From: Parcubacteria group bacterium GW2011_GWA1_47_8
Lineage (GTDB): Bacteria; Patescibacteriota; Minisyncoccia; Phycocordibacterales; UBA1550
Length of the DNA stretch: 5,488 bases
Direction: 5' to 3'
Assembly: GCA_000996605.1 (NCBI GenBank)
Contig: LCOP01000048.1
Coordinates: forward strand, 4,691-10,178
Every line of letters starts with the position of its first letter. Position 1 is the stretch's first letter. Below, piece after piece: positions 1 through 4,555 of this stretch. The position numbers and the translations under genes are program-made. Below the pieces are notes generated by a model. It made no database searches. It was given only the letters and a program-made list of their open reading frames with translations, and was not told the DNA's origin.

Positions 1-381
1 CCCCGATGCTTCCAAGCGAAAATGAAGTACAGGGCTTGCGCCTTTTTTTGCAACACCAGGATCAAGGGATTCAATCTTGAGCGTTGTTCCCGAACGGGGG
101 CCGAGCGCTTCGAGCTGTTGCGCAAAAACCGCCGCAGCGCTTTCCTTGATGAACGCTGCATCAAGCGCCTCAATATCAGCGGCACGATCTTTAAGTATCG
201 TGAGGGAGAGTGAGAGTTTGCCCTGCTTACTTTCAAGGTCGTTGGCACGTTCTGTTATTTCTTCCGCAACGCTCGTCTTTTCTTTGATCGCAGTATACAG
301 AAGCGCATACGCGCCCAACATACCGATGGTTATCAGAAGCGCAATCACAAGCAAAATTTTAGTTTTCCGTGACGTACTCAT
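1..381 (-). CDS. pilO: PilO-like type IV pilus assembly protein (3' end cut by window edge)
   Basis: This partial gene shows its first 127 codons and stays open to base 1. The start ATG (379-381) overlaps the pilN stop in an ATGA, so the two are probably translationally coupled. Visible layout: short basic cytoplasmic N-terminus (Ser-Arg-Lys-Thr-Lys), one hydrophobic helix at about residues 9-30, then a charged, alanine/glutamate-rich stretch at about 32-75 that looks like coiled coil. From about 85 a globular part begins (FAQQLEALG, then a 'TTLKIESLDPG' strand and 'PVLHFRLEASG'). This is the architecture of PilO, a bitopic inner-membrane protein that pairs with PilN through its coiled coil and ferredoxin-like periplasmic domain to form the pilus alignment platform. 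Sequence similarity in PilO is weak in general, so the call rests on topology plus position directly after pilM and pilN. GspM of type II secretion is the main alternative. Confidence 0.8.
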   Translation of the reverse strand, partial: MSTSRKTKILLVIALLITIGMLGAYALLYTAIKEKTSVAEEITERANDLESKQGKLSLSLTILKDRAADIEALDAAFIKESAAAVFAQQLEALGPRSGTTLKIESLDPGVAKKGASPVLHFRLEASG

Positions 382-959
382 GGCGTTGTTGTTTTAGCGC
401 TTTCCTGTATTCGCTCTAACACGATAGAGAAATCAATATCCATGCTCTTCACATAACTCGAAATGGGGAGGTCAACTCTATTAAAGGTACTTTCTTTTTT
501 AAGCGCCTCAACAAAGGAAGCAAGGCTCTCGCGGTTCCCCGCGAGACCCGTCACCACAAATCGCGTACGATCAGGGAGATTGCTGTACGAAATACTAAAG
601 ATTTTAATCGCAGTGGTCTTTCGGTTAAAAATACGAGAAAATGCTTCAGAGGGAACGGCGAGTACCGGATCTTCGGGTCCTTTTGCCAAGAGAAGCTCGA
701 CTTTTTTATTAATCTCTTTAATCTTTGCCTCAGTGGCCTTTTCCTCTTGCGCATTCTCTGTCGCCGATTTTCCTGTCAGCTCGGCAATGCGCTTCTCTGC
801 GATATTTTGTTTTGAAAACGCTCGAAAGTACGAAGAGGCAAGAAGTGCCAAACTTGCAAAGACAAGAAATGAGAGCGCAAACACCGCGACAACCGCAAGC
901 CGCATGCGATATTCGGTAAGAACATTTTTCTTTTCAAATAAAGGGAGGAGGTTCAACAT
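378..959 (-). CDS. pilN: PilN-like type IV pilus assembly protein
   Basis: The product is 193 residues, in the usual PilN range. The N-terminus begins M-LNLLP (residues 2-6), the short cytoplasmic motif by which PilN docks in the groove of PilM. One transmembrane helix follows at about 21-43, then a Lys/Glu/Ala-rich probable coiled coil at about 47-92. A C-terminal domain spans about 104-183 with the Fimbrial-assembly (PilN family) pattern: a strand RFVVTGLAGN (133-142), a helix around 145-156 and a final strand near DIDFSIVLE. The extra-membrane part faces outside the inner membrane and would dimerise with PilO. The gene starts 7 nt after the pilM stop and its stop overlaps the pilO start. 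No Shine-Dalgarno is visible before the ATG (TATCACT sits directly in front), so translation probably depends on coupling to pilM. A Thr-rich tail (TTTP) closes the protein. Confidence 0.9.
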   Translation of the reverse strand: MLNLLPLFEKKNVLTEYRMRLAVVAVFALSFLVFASLALLASSYFRAFSKQNIAEKRIAELTGKSATENAQEEKATEAKIKEINKKVELLLAKGPEDPVLAVPSEAFSRIFNRKTTAIKIFSISYSNLPDRTRFVVTGLAGNRESLASFVEALKKESTFNRVDLPISSYVKSMDIDFSIVLERIQESAKTTTP

Positions 960-966
960 AGTGATA

Positions 967-2043
967 TCATTTCAAATGACGGAGTGCGAGTCCAATGGCA
1001 GTCGCATACCGAAGAGAATCATAAAAACTGATCTCCGGTACATATCGCTCAAGGGAGTTCACGTTGGTAAGGACATTTGCCATCTCAATCGGCACCGAAA
1101 ATCCTTCCGCAAGATAGTCTCGGAGGCCGAGAAGATTCGCTTCCCCGCCACATAAATATATCTTGTGAATTTCCTGCCGCTTTTTCCCATATTCATCTTC
1201 GTGGGTAGCCCAGTAGGTATGGTGCTTTGCAATCTCATCGCGCAAAATAGAGACCATGGACATGAGCGCGAGAGAAAGATTTTCGTCAACCAATCTGTCG
1301 GTAACGCCTTTCTCACGTTTAACCTTCTCTGCCTCATCATGGGAAATGTTGAGATTTTTTGCAATTGAGTTCGTCAACGCGTCGCCCCCCACGGGAACCG
1401 TGGAAGTGAACAAGACCGCTCCTTTCTCGGCAACAAAGATTCCTGTTCGTGTTCTTCCAAAATCAACAACCATATATGCATGCTCGTCATCAGGAGGAAT
1501 AACGGCATGCATGATCGAATGCACCTCGATTTCAAGAGCAACTGGAGTGATCCCCGTTTCCGAAAATGCTTCGAGGTAACTATCGACCAATGCACGCGGA
1601 AGAACCGAGATGTTTACTTTTATGGTTGATGCGTCTTCGCCAATAATTTCGTAATCAAAAATCACCTCCGAAGCCTTAAGGGGAACGTGGTCTTCCACTT
1701 GAAGTTCTATTGCTCCGCGAAGTTCAGCGTATTTCATCTTGGGAAGTTCGAGATCAAACAAATATGCCTTCTCTTCGGGGAGAGAAACCGAAACAAATCC
1801 GAGGTTATATTTTTTCTTGAGGTCAATGAGAACGTCGCGAAGAACGGTAACATTTTTTATCGTACCTGACTCGATAGTTCCCTTGGGAATATCGTGTTCG
1901 CCAAAACGACCGATAGTAAGCCCCTTCCTTGTTTCAGTGAGTTCGATAAAGCGGAGTGACACATCCGAAATATCGAGACCCACTACCGGCATCTGCAGAA
2001 ACTGCGGTGGTGGAAAAAATTTATAGAACAAACTTCGCTTCAT
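967..2043 (-). CDS. pilM: PilM, actin-like ATPase of the type IV pilus platform
   Basis: The 358-residue product is a cytoplasmic actin/FtsA-fold protein that binds nucleotide and recruits PilN to the inner membrane. Family landmarks in order: phosphate-1 loop VGLDISDVSLRFIEL (21-35), the 1C-type segment ELRGAIELQVEDHVPL (107-122), phosphate-2 loop VVDFGRTRTGIFV (192-204), the VPVGGDALT turn (216-224), and the adenosine motif IYLCGGEANLLGL (295-307). The length matches the family. I chose ATG 2043 because the resulting start (MKRSLFYKFFPPPQFLQMP) is the lead-in commonly seen in CPR PilM proteins. A GTG at 2061, overlapping the upstream stop as GTGA, would add six residues (M-R-Y-D-I-R) and is a real alternative favoured by coupling. 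A GAGG lies 12 nt before ATG 2043, rather far for a ribosome site, and a TATGAT lies 6 nt before it. PilN and PilO genes follow directly. Confidence 0.93.
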   Translation of the reverse strand: MKRSLFYKFFPPPQFLQMPVVGLDISDVSLRFIELTETRKGLTIGRFGEHDIPKGTIESGTIKNVTVLRDVLIDLKKKYNLGFVSVSLPEEKAYLFDLELPKMKYAELRGAIELQVEDHVPLKASEVIFDYEIIGEDASTIKVNISVLPRALVDSYLEAFSETGITPVALEIEVHSIMHAVIPPDDEHAYMVVDFGRTRTGIFVAEKGAVLFTSTVPVGGDALTNSIAKNLNISHDEAEKVKREKGVTDRLVDENLSLALMSMVSILRDEIAKHHTYWATHEDEYGKKRQEIHKIYLCGGEANLLGLRDYLAEGFSVPIEMANVLTNVNSLERYVPEISFYDSLRYATAIGLALRHLK

Positions 2044-2049
2044 ACGTAT

Positions 2050-2055
2050 ATCATA
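2050..2055 (-). promoter_or_regulatory. Possible -10 element (TATGAT) before pilM
   Basis: TATGAT matches the TATAAT consensus at 5 of 6 bases and sits exactly 6 nt before ATG 2043, the same spacing as the two TATAAT boxes at the ruvX divergent region. It lies just after the dedA-like stop codon. No convincing -35 hexamer is seen at 16-18 nt upstream, so it could be chance. If real, it would allow pilM to be transcribed separately as a leaderless mRNA and would support the ATG at 2043 over the GTG at 2061. Confidence 0.3.
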
Positions 2056-2057
2056 CC

Positions 2058-2660
2058 TCACCGCACGATAAAAATATAGACGACAATCCCCGCAACGGTC
2101 GCAACAAGAAGCGAGAGTACATTAAAGTAGCGGTACAGCAACCGTGCAATATGTCCTCCAAAAAAACGCATGATTACCGCGACCGCAAAGAAGCGGCCGC
2201 CACGGCCAAGGATTGAGGCGATGATGAACGTGGGGATATTGATACCGAAAAGCCCCGCCGCAATGGTAAATACCTTGTACGGTATCGGTGTGAATGCGGC
2301 TACGAAAATAGCAAAGAATGCATTGTCTGCAAAAAGTTTCTGCACGGTGATCATTTGTGTTTCAAGATGGTACGTATGCACCAAGAGTCCCCCGACCGTC
2401 TGGAAAAAGAAGTACCCGATTGCATACCCAAAAAGCCCGCCAAGTACCGACCCTATCGTGGTAATACTTGCGTAATAAAATGCACGGACCCGCTCGCGCG
2501 TGAGCAGGATCGCCCCGAGGAGTACGTCAGGTGGAATAGGGAAAAAGGATGATTCAGCAAACGCCAAGCCAAAAAGCCACCATTTTGCCTTTGGTCCTTC
2601 GGCATGACGCACCATCCACGCAATGAGGAAATCTTTTAATGTCTGGAGTCTGTTGCGCAT
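2058..2660 (-). CDS. DedA/YqaA-type (VTT/SNARE-associated domain) membrane protein
   Basis: The 200-residue product is almost entirely hydrophobic and fits the YqaA branch of the DedA/VTT superfamily, polytopic inner-membrane proteins linked in other bacteria to lipid carrier or phospholipid translocation and to membrane-potential homeostasis. Diagnostic segments: FAESSFFPIPPDVLLGA (34-50), the re-entrant loop with the acidic residue E36 and the Pro-x-Pro-Pro-Asp motif; a Gly-rich helix GSVLGGLFGYAIGYFF (70-85); the second re-entrant loop FTPIPYKVFTIAAGLFGI (123-140); and the conserved Arg-bearing GRGGRFF (152-158). A last hydrophobic helix spans about 181-199. Its stop overlaps the alternative GTG start of pilM, so it is probably the first gene of a dedA-pilMNO transcript. 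No Shine-Dalgarno precedes the ATG; a TTGAAA and a TACTCT lie upstream. Substrate cannot be deduced. Family assignment is firm, physiological role is not. Confidence 0.9.
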   Translation of the reverse strand: MRNRLQTLKDFLIAWMVRHAEGPKAKWWLFGLAFAESSFFPIPPDVLLGAILLTRERVRAFYYASITTIGSVLGGLFGYAIGYFFFQTVGGLLVHTYHLETQMITVQKLFADNAFFAIFVAAFTPIPYKVFTIAAGLFGINIPTFIIASILGRGGRFFAVAVIMRFFGGHIARLLYRYFNVLSLLVATVAGIVVYIFIVR

Positions 2661-2665
2661 AGTTA

Positions 2666-2692
2666 AGAGTAATTTTTAATTTAAAATTTCAA
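2666..2692 (-). promoter_or_regulatory. Candidate promoter of the dedA-pilMNO block
   Basis: Reading the minus strand, TTGAAA (2687-2692, 5 of 6 to the -35 consensus) is followed after 15 nt of AT-rich DNA by TACTCT (2666-2671, only 3 of 6 to the -10 consensus), which ends 5 nt before the ATG at 2660. The spacer is short and the -10 weak, so the exact boxes are uncertain. The AT-rich stretch and lack of a ribosome site before the ATG make a promoter with little or no leader plausible here. Confidence 0.35.
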
Positions 2693-2702
2693 AATAAAGG
2701 TT

Positions 2703-2723
2703 CCCCGCAGCAAGCCGACGGGG
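2703..2723. repeat. Imperfect palindrome with GCAAGC core, flanked by GGTATT
   Basis: CCCCG (2703-2707) pairs with CGGGG (2719-2723) around an 11-nt centre that contains GCAAGC. GGTATT overlaps and follows its right end. Read on the minus strand the hairpin is followed by AACCTTTATTTTG, a loosely T-rich run, so it could be a weak terminator for the ruvX transcript. It shares its core and right flank with the hairpin at 2754-2771, which suggests one repeat family. Confidence 0.5.
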
Positions 2724-2733
2724 TATTGTCGGA

Positions 2734-2748
2734 GCTCGCTTTGCTCGC
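2734..2748. repeat. Short tandem GCTCGC-TTT-GCTCGC
   Basis: GCTCGC occurs at 2734-2739 and again at 2743-2748 with TTT between. The preceding GAGC (2732-2735) can also pair with GCTC at 2743-2746 to make a small stem. It sits between the two palindromes, so it may be part of the same composite element. Short enough that chance cannot be excluded. Confidence 0.35.
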
Positions 2749-2753
2749 ACTTT

Positions 2754-2771
2754 CTCACCGCAAGCGGTGAG
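2754..2771. repeat. Perfect palindrome with GCAAGC core, flanked by GGTATT
   Basis: CTCACCGC (2754-2761) and GCGGTGAG (2764-2771) are exact reverse complements separated by AA; a realistic hairpin would open the innermost pairs to give a 4-nt or larger loop. GGTATT overlaps and follows its right end. Neither strand has a T-run after the stem, so it is not a classical terminator. The exact symmetry and the resemblance to the neighbouring unit at 2703-2723 point to a dispersed palindromic element. Confidence 0.55.
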
Positions 2772-2847
2772 GTATTAGACCTATATTAACTCCTCGGCTC
2801 GAAAATACTTAAAAATTGATATTTATCATTAGCCAATCCCTTACCCT

Positions 2848-3174
2848 CTACTGCACTGATGTTCCCGGAGACACCTCGCGGGACGGCTCGACGGTCGTCA
2901 AAATTCCTTCACCCACGGCGTAGAGCACCATCCCTTGACTCTCGAGTCCGCGAATCATGCGTGTGGGCAAGTTCGCGAGTACAGGGACTTGTCTCCCGAC
3001 GAGCACACCTGGGTCGGGATAATGCTCTGCAATGCCCGACAGAATCTGCCGCGGGGATTCCTCGCCGATATTTATCATGAGCTTGATCAAGCGGTCCGCC
3101 TCGGACACCTTTTCCACCGAGAGTATCGTCCCAATCTTTATCTCCACTTTTTTGAATTCGTCAAACGTAATCAT
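2848..3174 (-). CDS. Stand-alone tRNA-binding OB-fold protein (MetRS C-terminal/beta-subunit type)
   Basis: The 108-residue product is one tRNA-binding domain (PF01588 type) with no catalytic synthetase part. It starts ITFDEFKKVEIKIGTI (2-17), the equivalent of the 'I..eDF.kvdLrVG.I' opening of the MetRS C-terminal domain. It then has the signature RQILSGIAEHY (42-52), the strand GRQVPVLANLPTRMIRG (60-76) and LESQGMVLYA (77-86), and ends after PGTSVQ. Such proteins give non-specific tRNA affinity, increase MetRS efficiency as a separate or fused subunit, or act as CsaA-like chaperones/Arc1p-like cofactors. The sequence is closest in feel to the MetG C-terminal form. It starts 7 nt after the ruvX stop with an AGGA ribosome site, so it is co-transcribed with ruvX. 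Whether the genome's MetRS lacks its own C-terminal domain cannot be seen here. Confidence 0.88.
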   Translation of the reverse strand: MITFDEFKKVEIKIGTILSVEKVSEADRLIKLMINIGEESPRQILSGIAEHYPDPGVLVGRQVPVLANLPTRMIRGLESQGMVLYAVGEGILTTVEPSREVSPGTSVQ

Positions 3175-3179
3175 AGTAT

Positions 3180-3183
3180 TCCT
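3180..3183 (-). promoter_or_regulatory. Ribosome binding site AGGA for the tRNA-binding protein
   Basis: AGGA begins inside the ruvX TAG stop and lies 5 nt before the ATG at 3174. It is the best-placed Shine-Dalgarno in the window and contrasts with the first genes of the transcripts, which show none. It supports re-initiation at an operon-internal gene. Confidence 0.6.
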
Positions 3184-3583
3184 AGTTTTCTAAAATCGAC
3201 TTATTATTTTTCTTATCCAAATAGCTCTGCAAAATGATCGCCGCCGCGGAATCATCCACGCGCTTTTTCTTTGCCTGATGAAACCGCGCTTGTTGCGTAG
3301 AAAGAAACTCTCGCTCGTACACAAGGGGAACATGCACAGCATCGCGAAGCTCTTTCACAAAACGGTTGATTCCTTCCATGATTGCATTTGACTTTCCCTG
3401 GTAGTCTGTCGACTCCCCTACCACAATCGTTTCAACGGATTCATGCGCGCAGATCGTTTTCACTTCACCCACGAGTCCTTTGCCACTCTCGAGAATAGCG
3501 TACGGAAATGCAATCGTCCCCCCTTCGTCAGAAATTGCCACGCCAACCCTTTTTGCCCCATAATCAACCCCGAGGTATCGCAT
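3182..3583 (-). CDS. ruvX: RuvX/YqgF-family putative Holliday junction resolvase
   Basis: The product from ATG 3583 is 133 residues, typical for YqgF. The RNase H-like fold landmarks are all present: GVDYGAKRVGVAISD (5-19) with the first acidic residue D7; IVVGESTDYQGKSN (53-66), equivalent to 'VVGlP.n.dG..s'; REFLSTQQA (91-99), equivalent to 'DERLTT..A' with E92 in the catalytic Glu position but R and F replacing the usual D and R; and VDDSAAAIILQSYLD (109-123), the last acidic motif. Family members resolve Holliday junctions or process the 5' end of pre-16S rRNA; the latter is the essential role in E. coli. An in-frame ATG at 3607 would add eight residues, but it would place the extended -10 box inside the coding region and is not needed for the fold. 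It heads a two-gene unit with the tRNA-binding protein. Confidence 0.93.
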   Translation of the reverse strand: MRYLGVDYGAKRVGVAISDEGGTIAFPYAILESGKGLVGEVKTICAHESVETIVVGESTDYQGKSNAIMEGINRFVKELRDAVHVPLVYEREFLSTQQARFHQAKKKRVDDSAAAIILQSYLDKKNNKSILEN

Positions 3584-3589
3584 GGAGTC

Positions 3590-3598
3590 ATTATACCA
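3590..3598 (-). promoter_or_regulatory. Extended -10 promoter of ruvX, probably leaderless
   Basis: On the minus strand TGGTATAAT is a perfect extended -10 (TG-n-TATAAT). The hexamer ends 6 nt before the ruvX ATG at 3583, so transcription would begin at or within a base or two of the start codon. The six bases between (GACTCC) hold no Shine-Dalgarno. No -35 consensus is obvious upstream, which is acceptable for an extended -10 promoter. Confidence 0.65.
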
Positions 3599-3647
3599 CG
3601 GTTTCATTTTTCTTTTGGTTGTGTTTTATACCCCCGCATGACAGGCC

Positions 3648-3675
3648 TTGTATATGGATATTTTTTATATATAAT
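3648..3675 (+). promoter_or_regulatory. Promoter of the Cys-rich exported protein gene, probably leaderless
   Basis: TATAAT (3670-3675) is a perfect -10 box and lies 6 nt before the ATG at 3682. TTGTAT (3648-3653), 16 nt upstream, is a weak -35 (TTG conserved). The sequence between box and ATG (GATTTG) has no ribosome site. The geometry mirrors the ruvX promoter on the other strand. Confidence 0.6.
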
Positions 3676-3681
3676 GATTTG

Positions 3682-4506
3682 ATGAATGCGCTAAAGAAAA
3701 ACTTTTTAGTAACAGGCTTGGTGGTGATAATCCTCGCCATAGGCATTTTCTATTTTTTCCATATCCCTAAGCCGTACTGTAATACGCTTCGTGACCCATC
3801 GGGCAACCTTAGCGGAGTATGTGGCGTGTGGGGACCATCACCTTACCAAAAAATTTTTCTTGCGGTACACAATTATTTTTATCCTAACGATATGTGTACG
3901 GTAAGTATTGAGACGGGGGGGGTTGACTGCCGACCTTTTCCACCCACGACATGTAACCAGTCGGCAACGACCACACCTTGCAGTGTATTGAAAAACCTGA
4001 GATTACACAATCAACAAGCGGAAACCGCCACATCATCTTCGGTTAATACGCCATTCTCTTTTGGTGAACTTACTAACGTATACAATGATAAAGAATTTGG
4101 CTTCTCTCTCAAGTATCCCGCGGATTTTGTAGAGGTTCAAGTGCATGGTTGGCACAACATCGTTGACAATACGACAAAAGCAAGATTTTGGATCGATTTC
4201 TGTAATTCGATATGCAACAATATTAACGCCGGCTCTCTTGAAGAATATCGTAATGATTATGCGATGAGTAATAAAAATGTTCAAATATATGAGGTGTCGA
4301 CAATCTCGGGAATAAGAGGGATCAAGCAAGACCTTAGTATTTTTGACAAGACGATAGACGAATGTCTGGCTACGGGCGAAGAAGGTTGCCTGCTTCCTCA
4401 TGGTGTGAGGTATGTATTTTTTGATCCTAAAAAAGGTTTTTTTGTCGTAAAATTGTATGTTCCCGCACTTCTTGAAGATCAAATTATACAAAGCATTTCT
4501 TATTAA
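3682..4506 (+). CDS. Membrane-anchored, cysteine-rich exported protein; PsbP/MOG1-like C-terminal half
   Basis: I do not recognise a named family for the whole 274-residue protein. ATG 3682 gives a basic start (M-NALKKN) and one hydrophobic helix at about 8-27, an uncleaved anchor or signal peptide without a lipobox. Residues 33-100 hold six cysteines (33, 47, 72, 83, 91, 100) in a Gly/Pro/Thr-rich stretch; 101-130 is a Ser/Thr/Asn linker. From 134 the phrase YNDKEFGFSLKYPADF is the usual opening of PsbP/MOG1-like domains in small exported proteins, and the end (LLEDQIIQSISY) resembles their final helix-strand. Four more cysteines (174, 178, 228, 236) bring the total to ten, an even number that suggests disulfides outside the membrane. 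The frame is open upstream to 3508, but that part lies inside ruvX on the other strand and is not credible. The gene stands alone, converging on the M23 gene. Function unknown. Confidence 0.8.
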   Translation: MNALKKNFLVTGLVVIILAIGIFYFFHIPKPYCNTLRDPSGNLSGVCGVWGPSPYQKIFLAVHNYFYPNDMCTVSIETGGVDCRPFPPTTCNQSATTTPCSVLKNLRLHNQQAETATSSSVNTPFSFGELTNVYNDKEFGFSLKYPADFVEVQVHGWHNIVDNTTKARFWIDFCNSICNNINAGSLEEYRNDYAMSNKNVQIYEVSTISGIRGIKQDLSIFDKTIDECLATGEEGCLLPHGVRYVFFDPKKGFFVVKLYVPALLEDQIIQSISY

Positions 4507-4534
4507 AAAACGGGCGGGATTTGAATCCCGCCCG
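4505..4534 (-). terminator. Intrinsic terminator of the M23 peptidase gene
   Basis: CGGGCGGGATT (4511-4521) and AATCCCGCCCG (4524-4534) are exact reverse complements around TG; the working stem is about 9 bp, very GC-rich at its base. Read on the minus strand it begins 21 nt after the M23 stop and is followed by six T residues (4510-4505). On the plus strand the stem forms 4 nt after the stop at 4504-4506 but is followed by TAAGGC, so termination in that direction would be weaker. The T-run of this terminator overlaps the stop codon of the convergent plus-strand gene. Confidence 0.88.
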
Positions 4535-4555
4535 TAAGGCTGAAAGAAGAACAAA

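Larger units (their letters stand above)
2661..2847. other. Intergenic region without a gene, holding a hairpin island
   Basis: No plausible gene lies between the dedA-like start and the stop of the tRNA-binding protein. The right part (about 2775-2847) and left part (2661-2700) are AT-rich. The middle (2701-2773) is GC-rich and composed of three short structured units: an imperfect hairpin at 2703-2723, a tandem GCTCGC separated by TTT at 2734-2748, and a perfect hairpin at 2754-2771. The left part carries the probable promoter of the dedA-pilMNO block; the island may also act as the end of the ruvX transcript. Confidence 0.7.

Noticed and set aside
463..1155. Long plus-strand open frame of 230 codons opposite pilN and the end of pilM
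   Set aside because: It is antisense to two genes with clear family motifs; its translation is Ser/Arg/Ala-rich without any domain pattern, typical of a shadow frame.
2701..2773. CRISPR-like repeat array in the hairpin island
   Set aside because: Only two imperfect units of different length, no uniform spacers and no cas gene nearby.
3508..3681. Upstream in-frame extension of the plus-strand Cys-rich gene (58 extra residues from an ATG at 3508)
   Set aside because: It lies mostly inside ruvX on the other strand, crosses a perfect -10 box, and would bury the basic start and hydrophobic anchor of a normal exported protein.
3674..3684. Mini-frame ATG-ATT-TGA overlapping the start of the plus-strand gene, as a possible leader peptide
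   Set aside because: It overlaps the -10 box, so it would lie upstream of or at the predicted transcription start and would not be translated.
4511..4534. T-arm-like sequence (TTTGAATCCCG) suggesting a tRNA
   Set aside because: No acceptor, D-arm or anticodon arm is present around it; the perfect palindrome with an adjacent T-run is a terminator.
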